Assembly (NCBI RefSeq): GCF_029892485.1
Contig: NZ_JARXVG010000010.1
Coordinates: 186,001 to 250,000, forward strand
DNA length: 64,000 bases
Source of the DNA: Variovorax boronicumulans
GTDB lineage: Bacteria > Pseudomonadota > Gammaproteobacteria > Burkholderiales > Burkholderiaceae_C
Reading direction: 5' to 3'
Part shown: piece by piece, positions 15,636 to 26,525 of the stretch
Layout: every line of letters begins with the position of its first letter
Position numbering within the stretch: position 1 is the stretch's first letter
Translations under genes and position numbers: made by a program
Notes under the pieces: model-generated
Databases searched by the model: none
What the model saw: only the letters and a program-made list of their open reading frames with translations
What the model was told of the DNA's origin: nothing

Positions 15636-18386
15636 TCAGTGTTTGTTCCCTTTGACCCGATCGATCAGCTTGCGCGCAAACCGCCCCAGCGTCATCGGCC
15701 CCAGCCGGTGGCTCAGCCGCGCCCGCTGCGCCTCGGGCATCTGGGTGCCGAAGCGCCGCAGCGTGTCCCTGATCGTCGTGTACTCCTGCTCGTGCTGACC
15801 CAGCAGGCCGTACGCCTCGGCAAGCCATTCGCTCGCGTTGACGACGCGCTCGCGCAGCTGCGCATCGGTGCTGTCGTCGAAACGGGCGATGAGCGTCTGG
15901 TAGACCTCGGCGCGCCCCGCCTGGTCGCCTTGCTGGCCGAGCACGCTCGCCTGGTCGAGCATCGCCCTGGCCACCCAGACCTGCAACGCGACGTCCTTCG
16001 CATCGCCCTCCGTGCGGATGAGCTGCGCGTAGCTTTCCAGCGCGGCGTCGATGTTGCCGGCCTGTTTGTGGGTCAGGCCCTGGCAGTAGATCGCGCGCGC
16101 CACGCGCCGGCGCAGATCGATCACGTTGGAGCCGGCCCAGCGCGCGATGATGTCGCTGTACACCGCCTGCTCTTCCTCATGCCGCCCGAGCTTGTCGAGC
16201 GCCGTGCTCTTGTAGCCCAGGCACAGCGCCACGTGCTCCTGGATCGACATCGACAGCTCTTCGCCGTAGCGCGCGTCCATCTCTTCTGCGCACGCGATCA
16301 CGCCTTCGAGCTGGCCCAGTTGCTGGAGCATGTAGGTCTTGTTGGTCAGCGCACGCGAGCACTGGTTGCGCAGCTCGGGGTGGCTGGCTTCGATGTGCTC
16401 GGCCAGCACCTGGTCGGTCAGCGCGATGCCTTCGCGCTGCTGGCCGGCTTCGCCCAGCTCGTAGCCGCGGGTGATGGTGGCGCGAATCTCGTCGAGCTTT
16501 TCGACGGGCAGGTCCGGAAAGTCGCCGCCGAAATCCGCGCCTGAGAGCTTGTCGAGCGTGACGAGGCAGGCCTGGCGGCTCGCGGCCGCCTTCGACAAGG
16601 TATCGCGCATGTCCTCCGAGGTGATGTTGCGAAAGCGCGCGACGAGCTGGTCGTACACCACCAGCGCCTCCGCCGGGCGGTCCACCAGCTTGAACAGCAG
16701 GTAGCCCTTGTTGAGCAGGGCGCTCGCCACGATCTGCAGAACCTGCTCGTCGCTCTCGTCGGCCGTGAGCGCGAGCAGGCGGTCGTAGGCCGCGATCGCT
16801 TCTTCGAAGGCCTCGGCCTCGCGCAGTTCGTGTGCGCTGGAATACATCGCATCGATCACTTGCCTGCGCAGATCCGGCACCGCGTCGCGTCCGAAATCCG
16901 CAGCCAGCGCGTTCAGCATCGGCGCCTGCACATCGGCCGGCTCATTGCGCAGGGCCATGATCTGCAGGCGCGCGTGGACGGCCTCCTCGCGCAGCGCCTG
17001 GCTCGCGCTCGCATCGACGCCCGACGCGGCCGCCTGGTACAGCGCGATCGCCTCGTCGTTGCGCCCGGCGCCGCGCAGCACGCTGGCACCGGCCATGGCG
17101 GCGCGCGTTGCAGTCAGGATCAACTCGGGGTCGGTCTCGCCGGTGTGCTTGCCGAAGCGCGCGTGCACCGCATCGAACTGGGCGGCGGCGTCGTCCGAAT
17201 GGTCCAGGTCGCGCAGCGCCTGGCCGCGCGCCACGCCGGCGCGCGCCACCCAGCGCCGCACCGGTGTGAGCGTCGATTGACCGAAGCGCGCCTCCAGTGC
17301 GTCGCAGGCGGGCAGCACGTCTTCGGGCTCCTCCGCGTCGTAGGCGGTGCGGCACATCACCTCGGCCATCAACTCCTCGATGTCTTCGCCGGTGTGATGG
17401 CCGAAACGCGCGATGAGCGCGGCGCGTACCGCCGGCACTTCGTCGTCGCGGTCCAGGCGATACAGCACATGCGTCTTCAGCGCCATCGCGCGGCAGGCGC
17501 GCAGCGCGACACCGGGCAGTTCGTCGGCCAGGTGCGCGGCCAGCACGTCTTCGCAGGCGGCCAGTGCCAGTGCGTGTTCGCCGGCGTCGTCGAGCATGTC
17601 GGCGCGCAGGAACCCGGCGCGCGCATGCACTTCGCGCAGCGCCTCGCGCGGGTCGACCCTGTAGGCGGCCAGCACTTCTTCGAGCATGGGGATGGCCTCT
17701 TCGACGCGCCGGCCGGCCTGGGCCAGGCGGATGGCCTGGGTGATGCGCGATTGGCCGACCCAGCCGGCCACGGAGGGCTCGGGCGCATGGGCCAGGTCGC
17801 GCCAGGCGGCATCGAAGGCTTCTCGCGATTCGGTGGGGTACTCCAGGTCGGCCAGCAGCTCGCCGCGCCAGATGCGGGCGCGCGCAACGGTCTCGCGCGT
17901 GGCCTCGGGCGCATCGCCGGCGTAGCGGCGCACGATGTCTTCGCAGCTGCGCACCATGTCCACCTTGGCGAACGCGCCGCCGAGGGAGCCGGCCACCACG
18001 GCGCGCTGGAAGGCGGCGCGGGCCACCCACGCGCGCACTTCAGGGGTGCTCGCATCGCCGAAGCGGCGTTCGACTTCTTCGTAGGCCTCGACCTCGCGCC
18101 TGGCCTCGCCGAGGACCCGCCATGCACTGCCCTTGGCGTTGAACGCCTGCGCGATCCAGAGTGCGCGGCCCGCGGGCGCGGCATCGGCATGCGCAATCAA
18201 TGCATCGCAGAGTTCCACGCGCTCGCCATGCCGGCCGAGCTCGGCGAGCGCCTCGCCCTTGCGCAGCCAGGCTTCGTAGAGATGCTCTTCGAGCAGGGGG
18301 TCATTGGCAGCGTGCAGGCGGTCGATGACCTGCTCGGCTTGCGCGATGCGGGCCAGCGCCGCGGCTTCGACTGCGTTCGGGGTCAA
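15636..18386 (-). CDS. Large tetratricopeptide-repeat protein
   Basis: A 916-residue protein made almost entirely of TPR-like helical repeats (for example ALESYAQLIRTEGD, AIAAYDRLLALTAD, EAFDAAWRDLAHAPE, each followed by an Ala-rich helix). Such solenoids are protein-protein scaffolds. No signal peptide or membrane helix is seen, so it is likely cytosolic. It is co-directional with the DUF2185 gene 17 nt downstream, suggesting a two-gene unit of unknown role. Confidence 0.8.
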   Translation of the reverse strand: MTPNAVEAAALARIAQAEQVIDRLHAANDPLLEEHLYEAWLRKGEALAELGRHGERVELCDALIAHADAAPAGRALWIAQAFNAKGSAWRVLGEARREVEAYEEVERRFGDASTPEVRAWVARAAFQRAVVAGSLGGAFAKVDMVRSCEDIVRRYAGDAPEATRETVARARIWRGELLADLEYPTESREAFDAAWRDLAHAPEPSVAGWVGQSRITQAIRLAQAGRRVEEAIPMLEEVLAAYRVDPREALREVHARAGFLRADMLDDAGEHALALAACEDVLAAHLADELPGVALRACRAMALKTHVLYRLDRDDEVPAVRAALIARFGHHTGEDIEELMAEVMCRTAYDAEEPEDVLPACDALEARFGQSTLTPVRRWVARAGVARGQALRDLDHSDDAAAQFDAVHARFGKHTGETDPELILTATRAAMAGASVLRGAGRNDEAIALYQAAASGVDASASQALREEAVHARLQIMALRNEPADVQAPMLNALAADFGRDAVPDLRRQVIDAMYSSAHELREAEAFEEAIAAYDRLLALTADESDEQVLQIVASALLNKGYLLFKLVDRPAEALVVYDQLVARFRNITSEDMRDTLSKAAASRQACLVTLDKLSGADFGGDFPDLPVEKLDEIRATITRGYELGEAGQQREGIALTDQVLAEHIEASHPELRNQCSRALTNKTYMLQQLGQLEGVIACAEEMDARYGEELSMSIQEHVALCLGYKSTALDKLGRHEEEQAVYSDIIARWAGSNVIDLRRRVARAIYCQGLTHKQAGNIDAALESYAQLIRTEGDAKDVALQVWVARAMLDQASVLGQQGDQAGRAEVYQTLIARFDDSTDAQLRERVVNASEWLAEAYGLLGQHEQEYTTIRDTLRRFGTQMPEAQRARLSHRLGPMTLGRFARKLIDRVKGNKH

Positions 18387-18517
18387 TCCGGATTCCTCCC
18401 TTGCGTGCCGTGGGGCACGCTGTGCGCCTGCCTGGTGCAGGCAGGGGCACTTTAAAGGAAGGCGGAATCGAAACCGGGACGGGACGGGGCTCGGGGGCGG
18501 CCCGCGCCGTCACTCAA

Positions 18518-21500
18518 TCACCAGCGCACCTTGAACCCCACGCTCGCATTCACCCCGCTCTTGACGCGCGCATCGCCGCTCGAGCTCCACTGCTTGCCCA
18601 GCTCCGCGTACACGCCCACGTTCTCGCTCACCTGCAGCGTGGCGCCCGCCGCCAGCTCGGTGCTGGTGCCACCGGTGCGCGTGGCGATGTCCGCGTAGCC
18701 GGCCGGGCCGATGAAGCGGGTGACATCGGTGCCGCGGCTGCCGCGGTACACGTTGGCGCGCACATAGGGCTGCAGCAGCCCGGCGCCGGTGGCGATCTGG
18801 CCCTTCACACGCACGCCGGCGCGCACCAGCGTGCCGTTGTGGCTGTCCTGCTGCACGAGGGCGCCGGGGATGCCCACGTCGCCGAGGTTCACGCGCTGGT
18901 GCACCAGCTGCAGCTGCGGCTCGATGGCCCAGTTCTCCGCGATCGCGAACGACTGCCCCACCTCGACCGACGCCAGCACGCTGTTGCCCTTGCCGCCGCC
19001 GGAAACGCCCAGCGCGGGCGAGGCGGTGTAGCGGTGGCGCCCGGCCTGCAGCACGCCATCGACATACAGGCCGCCTTCGTTCTTCCAGGTCGCATAGGCG
19101 CCCAGGTATTCGCTCTTCTGGTCGTTGGTGCCGACCGCGAGGTTCGCCAGGCCGCTGGCGAAACCGTTCACGCGCATGTTGCCGTCGAGCTGGCCGACGT
19201 ACACGCCCACGCGCCAGTTGGGGTCGGCCCACAGGTCGGTGCCGGCCTGGAAGCCCGTGAGGCGTCCCTTGCTCGTCGGGCTCACGGTCCCGCCCTGCGA
19301 GATGGTGCGATCGGTGCTGATGATGCGGCCCCAGGCCTGGCGGTAGCCCTGCACCGGCGTGGCCGTGTTGGCCCCCGGGGACAGGTCGTCGCCCGTGCGC
19401 TGGTGCATGTTGCCGAGCATCGCGAGGCTGGACTGGCGCAGCTGCTCGGGCAGCGCCGCGTACAGCGGCACTTCGGCGCGGTAGGTGGGCACGAGCGCGC
19501 CGCCAGTGCCGCCTGCGCCGCCGGTTCCCGTGCCGCCGCCGGGTGGCGCAACCGCCGCGGCGGTGGAGCGCAGGTACCAGTTCTCGCCCGCGCCGGTGGC
19601 GTCGGCGGCGTACAGCCGGTATTCATAAGCCCCGGCATCCACATGCGCGCCGGCCAGCGCGAACGCGCTCCTGGTCGTCTGCGCGGTGGTGGTCGCGCCG
19701 TTGATCGCGCTGATCACCTCGATGCCGTTGCCCGTGGTGAGCGCGCCCAGGCCGCCCAGGTTGGTGACCTGCACATTCGTCGTGCCACTGGCGACGGCGG
19801 TGACGCCGCTCAGGATGAGCCGGTCGCTCGCGCTCGCGCTGCCGCCCAGCGAAGTGCCCAGGCGCAGCGTGCCGCCGTTGCCCACCCAGGGGCCGTTGAC
19901 CGTCAGCGTGGTGCCGGGCACCGTGCCCACCAGCGACACCGTGCCGCTGTTGGCCATCGACGCGATGGCCTGGCTGTTGCCCGCCAGGTCCAGCGTGGCA
20001 CCCGGGGCCACGGTGAAGGCGCTGGCGGCGCTGAGGATGTTGGCCGCGCCGGCACGCAGGGTACCCACCGCCACATTGGTACCGCCTGCGTGGGTGTCGG
20101 CGCCGCCCAGCGTGAGCACGCCCGCGCCGATCTTCACCAGATCGCTGGCGCCGGAGATCGCGCCCGTCCACGCCAGGTCATGCCCGTTGGTATCGATGGT
20201 GCCCGTGCCGCCGAGCAGCAGCGCGTTGTTGACCGCGAGGCCGCCCGCGCCGGCAATCACGCTGGCGGTCGCGCCCGTGCCGATGGCAATGGCGCCCGTC
20301 ATCGACGAGCCCGCGTTCAGCGTGAGCCTGTTGGCGCCGCCGGTGAACTCGACCGCCGCGGCGCGCGTGACACCGTCGCCGCCCAGCCCGCCCGAGATGC
20401 TTGCGCTGTTGACGATCGCAAGGCCCGCGCCCGTCACGCCCGCGCCGCCCACGCCGTTGGCGCCGCTCGGGCCTCCGTTGCTGTTGGCCCCGCCGACGCC
20501 GCCCGCCCCGCCGGTGATGGCACCGGTGTTGGTGATGGTCGCGCCCGCGCCGGTCGATGCGAGGCCCGCCCCGCCATCCCCGCCGCTGCCCGGCGAACCG
20601 GTGCCACCCACGCCACCGCCCGATGCGCCGCCGGCGCCCCCGGCGCCGCCCGCGATCGAGCCGGTGTTGCTGACCGAGACGGCCACGCCCGCCAGCGTCG
20701 CGCCGATGCCCCCTGCGCCGCCACCGCCGCCCGAGGCGTTGGCACGCGAGCCCGCCAGTTCGGCCCCGCCTGCGCCGCCCGCCCCGCCCGCGATGGCGCC
20801 GGTGTTGGTGAAGCTGAGCCCCGGGTTCGTCGCGTTCAGGAAGAACCCGCCGCCCCCGCTACCGCCACCGCCGCCCTGCGAGAACGCGTTGCCGCCCTGC
20901 CCGCCCGCGCCGCCCGTGGACGACCCCGTGGCCGTGTAGTTGCCGAGCGGCCCGCTCAGGATCGCGCCGTACCCGCCAGCGCCGCCGCCCCCGGCCGCCC
21001 AGTACCCGTTGCCGCCCGCACCACCGACGCCGCCGGTGTAGCTGTCGGATGAGCTGGTGACGTTGTTCGCGACCGACGCCCCCTGAAAGCCCCCGCCGCC
21101 GCCACCGCCGTAACCGTCGCCAACGCCCGGCCCACCGGTCTGCGCCTGGCCCGCGCCACCCGCGTCACCCTGGAACGCACCCGGGCCGGCGGGCGTGCTC
21201 GCAGCACCCGCCGCACCGCCGATGCCAGGCGTTGCGGCGCCGAAGCTGCCGATGCTGGCACTGCCCCCCGCCGTGACCCCGCCCGGCGTCGACGACCCGC
21301 CGGCACCGCCCGATGCGCCGAGCGTGGTGTCGTTGATCGCGCCGCTGCCCCCGATGCCGTTGCTGCCACCGGCGCCCCCATTCAGCGACGTGTCGCCCAC
21401 AGGCTGCCCGCCCGCGCCGCCCGCTGCCAGCACGGCCAGCGGCACCGCACAGACCAGCAGCGCCGCCGCAGCCGCGGCCACCGCGCGCACGCCGCCTCCG

Positions 21501-21601
21501 CTGGACGCAGAAGAAGAGCGCGCGGTGCCGCGCGAGATTTCCGGCGCGGCGATCCAGGTGCCGAGCGCGGGATTCCAAAGGGTCCGGAAGATTTTGTTCA
21601 T
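18518..21601 (-). CDS. Autotransporter with glycine-rich passenger and ESPR signal
   Basis: A 1027-residue type V secretion protein. The N-terminus (MNKIFRTLWNPALGTWIAAP, then EISRG) is the extended signal peptide region of large autotransporters, followed by a hydrophobic signal core ending in LAAGGAGG. The passenger is a long Gly/Ala-rich repeat region (GGAGGAGG-type units about residues 60-440), then a region with GTLRAGAANILSAAS and GATLDLAGNSQ units like pertactin-type beta-helix autotransporters. The last ~280 residues have the beta-barrel pattern ending VGFKVRW, with Trp as the last residue. It would sit on the outer membrane as an adhesin or surface layer; the target is unknown. Confidence 0.9.
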   Translation of the reverse strand: MNKIFRTLWNPALGTWIAAPEISRGTARSSSASSGGGVRAVAAAAAALLVCAVPLAVLAAGGAGGQPVGDTSLNGGAGGSNGIGGSGAINDTTLGASGGAGGSSTPGGVTAGGSASIGSFGAATPGIGGAAGAASTPAGPGAFQGDAGGAGQAQTGGPGVGDGYGGGGGGGFQGASVANNVTSSSDSYTGGVGGAGGNGYWAAGGGGAGGYGAILSGPLGNYTATGSSTGGAGGQGGNAFSQGGGGGSGGGGFFLNATNPGLSFTNTGAIAGGAGGAGGAELAGSRANASGGGGGAGGIGATLAGVAVSVSNTGSIAGGAGGAGGASGGGVGGTGSPGSGGDGGAGLASTGAGATITNTGAITGGAGGVGGANSNGGPSGANGVGGAGVTGAGLAIVNSASISGGLGGDGVTRAAAVEFTGGANRLTLNAGSSMTGAIAIGTGATASVIAGAGGLAVNNALLLGGTGTIDTNGHDLAWTGAISGASDLVKIGAGVLTLGGADTHAGGTNVAVGTLRAGAANILSAASAFTVAPGATLDLAGNSQAIASMANSGTVSLVGTVPGTTLTVNGPWVGNGGTLRLGTSLGGSASASDRLILSGVTAVASGTTNVQVTNLGGLGALTTGNGIEVISAINGATTTAQTTRSAFALAGAHVDAGAYEYRLYAADATGAGENWYLRSTAAAVAPPGGGTGTGGAGGTGGALVPTYRAEVPLYAALPEQLRQSSLAMLGNMHQRTGDDLSPGANTATPVQGYRQAWGRIISTDRTISQGGTVSPTSKGRLTGFQAGTDLWADPNWRVGVYVGQLDGNMRVNGFASGLANLAVGTNDQKSEYLGAYATWKNEGGLYVDGVLQAGRHRYTASPALGVSGGGKGNSVLASVEVGQSFAIAENWAIEPQLQLVHQRVNLGDVGIPGALVQQDSHNGTLVRAGVRVKGQIATGAGLLQPYVRANVYRGSRGTDVTRFIGPAGYADIATRTGGTSTELAAGATLQVSENVGVYAELGKQWSSSGDARVKSGVNASVGFKVRW

Positions 21602-22004
21602 GGCTTCAACGTGTTTTTGCGGTCATTGATCGGGCCTGGCGCCCGAATACAGCAGCAATTGCTTGCTCCTCCTCCGCACGCCGTTAATTACTCACTTCAA
21701 GCCAAAAATGTAAGGACGCGTAGCGGTTGCGCATATACCCGGGCGGGAGTACCCCAAATGGGCCGGACTTTTGCGGGGCGGTACCGCTTTGCTTCTTGTG
21801 ACGGCTCGTTGGGGATGGGGTACCTATCGGAGGCGTCAGGAAGTAACAAATGCTTTTTTGGCCTTGGGGTCAGTGGCGCTTGGGAAGAGGCCGGCGTCGC
21901 TCCGCGGCGGAAAGGAACCGAGAGAAGGACATGCAAGACGAGGCCGAGGAGAAGGTCTCGTCCTGCTTCCGCAGTTGGAGATCTTTAGAACTGGCGGGTA
22001 TCGA
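21602..22004. other. 403-bp intergenic region, no clear gene
   Basis: The stretch lies between the autotransporter start and the end of the 221-aa gene. It contains the likely promoter zone of the autotransporter (AT-richer part near 21670-21715). Several frames are open, but none has a good start, ribosome-binding site or family match. No tRNA or terminator is seen. Confidence 0.5.
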
Positions 22005-22670
22005 TCAAGCCAACTGGCGCTTGATAGCCTTGAGCGCATTGACCCGCGCGGCGTCGTTGTGAACGTCAGCCGTTTCAAGTGCCTGGAGCCAGGCGAGCGA
22101 CTCAGGCGTAGCGGCACCTCGGATAGCGCACAGGCACAGGCTTGCGAGAAATGGCTTGGACGCCCTGTCGTAGGCCTTCAACCCCATCCGTCTCAGCCGG
22201 TCCTGCAGCAAAGCATCGATCAGCACGCCACCCTTGAAACTCAGCAGTTGGTTCAGTGCAGACAGGGCCTGCCAATCGGCATGTGTCACATCAGGCGACC
22301 GCCAATCGGCGGACTCGCAAAACTCCGTCAATGCCCGGACGCTCTCGACAGTCTTTACGTGTGCAAGAACGGCAATCGCGAATGTTGCAAGCTCACGGTC
22401 CGACAGCTGGGCTTGAAGTGCTGCGACACCGCCGCGCCCGTAAGCCGCGCAAACCTGAGCCCATCGTGCAAAAGGCGCCACGCGCGTCCCGTCTTCGAGC
22501 AGCCCATTGGCCAGCCATCCATGCTGCGCGCAAAGGCGATCGATTTCGTCTGCTCCGGCAGCCCCCTGCATGAGCGCGAACCGGATCATGTCCTCGACGT
22601 TCATGGAGCCGCCATAGGCCGAGGGGGCCGTACCTTTGGCTACCTTTCGGGCGAGTACGTTGAAGTTCAT
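22005..22670 (-). CDS. Hypothetical helical protein
   Basis: A 221-residue soluble protein starting MNFNVLARKVAKGTAPSAYG. It is largely helical, with Ala/Leu-rich segments (ATFAIAVLAHVKTVESVRAL, LSFKGGVLIDALLQDRLRR) that resemble HEAT-like repeats. It has no signal peptide or known motif. Its start lies divergent from nothing obvious, and the pca-operon terminator is just upstream. Function not recognised; it might be a lone immunity-like gene. Confidence 0.6.
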   Translation of the reverse strand: MNFNVLARKVAKGTAPSAYGGSMNVEDMIRFALMQGAAGADEIDRLCAQHGWLANGLLEDGTRVAPFARWAQVCAAYGRGGVAALQAQLSDRELATFAIAVLAHVKTVESVRALTEFCESADWRSPDVTHADWQALSALNQLLSFKGGVLIDALLQDRLRRMGLKAYDRASKPFLASLCLCAIRGAATPESLAWLQALETADVHNDAARVNALKAIKRQLA

Positions 22671-22694
22671 CTCTTATGGGCGGGCTGGCGCCGC

Positions 22695-22733
22695 AAAAAC
22701 GAAAGCGGCCCCGGCAACTTTAGCGGGGGCCGC
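22695..22733 (-). terminator. Intrinsic terminator of the pcaIJF-bug operon
   Basis: On the minus strand GCGGCCCCC and GGGGCCGC flank a short loop and are followed by TTTCGTTTTT. It lies 34 nt after the stop of the Bug-type gene and would terminate transcription from the pca operon. Confidence 0.75.
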
Positions 22734-22766
22734 ATAGCGATCAACGCGGGCTACCCCGCAACCCGA

Positions 22767-23789
22767 TCAATCCAACGAAACATTCGCCTTCTTGATCACA
22801 TCCCCAAACCGCTGCGTCTCGCTCGCCACAAACTGATCAAACTGCGGCCGAGTCGTCGGGAACGGCTCATACCCGAAGCTCTTGAACTTCTCCAGCACGT
22901 CGGGTTCCGCCAGCCCCTTCTCGATGTCGCGCTTGATCTTCTCCGTCACTGATGCGGGCAGGCCCTTGGGCACCGCGATCGCGTTCCAGCCGATCACCTC
23001 GAAGCCCTTCGGACCGCCCGATTCGGCCACGGTCGGCACGTCGGGGAATCCGGCGTTGCGCTGGGGCGCGGCCACGGCCAGGAAGCGCAGCTTGTTCGCG
23101 CGCTGCAGCGGGCCTGCTGTGGCGCTGCTGCCCAGCGCAAAGGCCAGCTCGCCCGTGGCGACCGAGGTGTAGAGCTGCGTGGTTTCCTTGTAGATGATGT
23201 GTTCCATCTGCGTGCCGGTGGCCGACTCGAAGAGTTCGGAGCCCAGGTGCACCGGGTTGCCGACGGACCACGAGCCGTAGTCGAGCTTGCCGGGGTTGGC
23301 CTTGGCGTCGGCGATCAGGTCGCCCACGGTCTTGTACTTGCTGTTGGTGGCAACGGTGAAGAAGAAGTAGGTCTTGAAGAGCGGCAGCAGCGTGTCGAAG
23401 TCCTTGGCGCTGTCGTAGGGCAGCTTCTTGAAGAGCGCGGGGTACGCGGCCAGGTGCACGTTGTCGAGCACGATGATGTCGTGGCCGTCCTTGGCGCCGC
23501 GCTTGAAGGCGTCGATGGCGATGAAGCCGTTGCCGCCCGGGCGGTTCTCGACCACCACCGGCTGGCCCCAGGCGCGCGAGAGCTTGTCGGCCACGAGGCG
23601 GGCCACGCCGTCCGGACCGCCGCCGACCGGGAACGGCGTGATGATGCGCACCGGCTTGGTGGGGAAGGCGGGTGCCGGTTGCTGTTGCTGCGCCGATGCG
23701 GCCGTGGGCAGCAGGCCGGCGGTGGCCAGTGCGAGTGCTGCCACTGCGATGCTGCGGCGCGTGGCCTTGGTGGTCGTCGTGTTCTTCAT
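22767..23789 (-). CDS. Bug-type (TctC) tripartite transporter substrate-binding protein
   Basis: A 340-residue periplasmic solute-binding protein. It has a signal peptide with an Arg-Arg start (KATRRSIAVAALALATAG, cleavage after ASA), then the diagnostic Bug motifs YPTKPVRI-like (FPTKPVRIITPFPVGGGPDG) and RPGGNG. The family binds carboxylates and feeds a TctAB transporter, but no tctA or tctB is adjacent. It is the last gene of the pcaIJF operon, which suggests an aromatic acid such as protocatechuate as ligand; that is inference. Confidence 0.9.
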   Translation of the reverse strand: MKNTTTTKATRRSIAVAALALATAGLLPTAASAQQQQPAPAFPTKPVRIITPFPVGGGPDGVARLVADKLSRAWGQPVVVENRPGGNGFIAIDAFKRGAKDGHDIIVLDNVHLAAYPALFKKLPYDSAKDFDTLLPLFKTYFFFTVATNSKYKTVGDLIADAKANPGKLDYGSWSVGNPVHLGSELFESATGTQMEHIIYKETTQLYTSVATGELAFALGSSATAGPLQRANKLRFLAVAAPQRNAGFPDVPTVAESGGPKGFEVIGWNAIAVPKGLPASVTEKIKRDIEKGLAEPDVLEKFKSFGYEPFPTTRPQFDQFVASETQRFGDVIKKANVSLD

Positions 23790-23905
23790 TCTCTTCTGAT
23801 CCTCTTGGTTAAAAAAATGCCATCGGGCCGCTGTGTGCGCGGCTTCCGATGGCTTGGGTTTCTGCTTCTGGTTGTTGTGCTGAGCTGTGCTGTGTTGTGT
23901 TGTGG

Positions 23906-25111
<1,206 letters not shown>

Positions 25112-25141
25112 GTGCTTTGTCTCTTGATTGCTTGGGTGGTT

Positions 25142-25789
25142 TTACGCAGCGATCGGCAAGCCGACCAGCTTCTCGAGTTCTTCGCGGGTGAGGCCCTCGA
25201 CGAGGTCGACGAGCTTCAAACCCTCTGGCGTGCATTCGAGCGTGGCGAGGTCGGAGTACACGCGCTTGACGCAGCCGATGCCGGTGAGCGGATAGGTGCA
25301 CTCTTTCACCAGCTTGCTCGCACCCTGCTTGGTGAGCAGATCCATCATCACCCAGGTCTGCTTGGCGCCGATGGCCAGGTCCATCGCGCCGCCGACGGCG
25401 GGAATGGCGTCTTTTTCGCCGGTGTGCCAGTTGGCGAGGTCGCCGGTGGCCGACACCTGGAACGCGCCGAGCACGCAGATGTCGAGGTGGCCGCCGCGCA
25501 TCATCGCGAAGCTGTCGGCATGGTGGAAGAACGAGCCGCCCGGCAGCAGCGTGACGGGCTGCTTGCCGGCGTTGATGAGGTCGTAGTCTTCCTCGCCGGC
25601 CTCGGGCGCGGGGCCCATGCCGAGGATGCCGTTCTCGCTCTGCAGGATGACTTCACGGCCCTGCGGCAAGTGGTTGGCCACGAGCGTGGGCTGGCCGATG
25701 CCGAGGTTGACGACGGCGCCGTCGAAGATGTCCTGCGCGACGCGGGCTGCGAGCTGGTCCTTGGTGCGACGTGTGTATGCCATGTTCAT
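25142..25789 (-). CDS. pcaJ: 3-oxoadipate CoA-transferase subunit B
   Basis: The beta subunit of the CoA-transferase that moves CoA from succinyl-CoA to 3-oxoadipate. The 215-residue protein has the subunit-B signature (VNLGIGQPTLVANHLP, then SENGILGMGP with the active-site Glu in SENG). The ATG at 25789 overlaps the pcaI stop (ATGA); a second ATG lies at 25783. It precedes pcaF by 30 nt. Confidence 0.93.
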   Translation of the reverse strand: MNMAYTRRTKDQLAARVAQDIFDGAVVNLGIGQPTLVANHLPQGREVILQSENGILGMGPAPEAGEEDYDLINAGKQPVTLLPGGSFFHHADSFAMMRGGHLDICVLGAFQVSATGDLANWHTGEKDAIPAVGGAMDLAIGAKQTWVMMDLLTKQGASKLVKECTYPLTGIGCVKRVYSDLATLECTPEGLKLVDLVEGLTREELEKLVGLPIAA

Positions 25790-26487
25790 GCTGCCTTCTT
25801 GAAACCGCCGGCTTGTGTCGCCACGCGTTCGATGCGCACCACCTGGTGCACGAAGATGCCCGGGGTCACGACGGTCTCGGGGTCCAGGGTGCCTAGCTCG
25901 GCGATGTCGTGCACGGTGGCGATGGTTTTCTTCGAGGCCATGGCCATCACCGGGCCGAAGTTGCGCGCGGCCTTGCGGTAGACCAGGTTGCCCCAGCGGT
26001 CGCCGCGCTCGGCCTTGATGAGCGCCACGTCGCCGTGGATGGGGTACTCCAGCACGTACTGCTTGCCGTCGATCTCGCGGGTTTCGCGGTTGCCTGCGAG
26101 CTGCGTGCCGTAGCCGGTCGGGCAGAAGAAGGCGCCGATGCCGGCGCCCGCGGCGCGGATGCGCTCGGCCAGGTTGCCCTGGGGCACCAGTTCGAGTTCG
26201 AGCTTGCCGCTGCGGTAGAGCCCGTCGAACACCTGGCTGTCGGCCTGGCGCGGAAAGCTGCAGATGATCTTGCGCACGCGGCCGGCCTTGAGCAGCGCGG
26301 CCAGACCGGTCTCGCCGTTGCCGGCGTTGTTGTTAACGACGGTGAGGTCCTTGGCGCCCTGCTCGACGAGGCCGTCGATGAGTTCGCCGGGAATGCCGGC
26401 GGTGCCGAAGCCGCCGATGAGAACCGTGGCGCCGTCCTGGATGCCTTCGAGGGCATCGGCGACCGAGCGCGCGATCTTGTTGATCAT
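25786..26487 (-). CDS. pcaI: 3-oxoadipate CoA-transferase subunit A
   Basis: The alpha subunit of succinyl-CoA:3-oxoadipate CoA-transferase. The 233-residue protein starts MINKIARSVADALEGIQDGA, has the GGFGTAGIPGELI glycine-rich motif and the CPTGYGTQLA block typical of PcaI/ScoA. The ribosome-binding site CGGAGAC precedes the start at 26487. It is the first gene of the operon pcaI-pcaJ-pcaF-bug, divergent from the IclR regulator, with the operator between them. Confidence 0.93.
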   Translation of the reverse strand: MINKIARSVADALEGIQDGATVLIGGFGTAGIPGELIDGLVEQGAKDLTVVNNNAGNGETGLAALLKAGRVRKIICSFPRQADSQVFDGLYRSGKLELELVPQGNLAERIRAAGAGIGAFFCPTGYGTQLAGNRETREIDGKQYVLEYPIHGDVALIKAERGDRWGNLVYRKAARNFGPVMAMASKKTIATVHDIAELGTLDPETVVTPGIFVHQVVRIERVATQAGGFKKAA

Positions 26488-26525
26488 GAAGCTTGTCTCC
26501 GGGTGGAAAAAAGGGGTGACTCGAA

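Noticed and set aside
18887..21378. Plus-strand Pro/Ala-rich frames across the autotransporter
   Set aside because: They are mirror frames of the Gly/Ala-rich passenger in high-GC DNA; the minus-strand protein has ESPR, passenger and barrel and accounts for the whole region.
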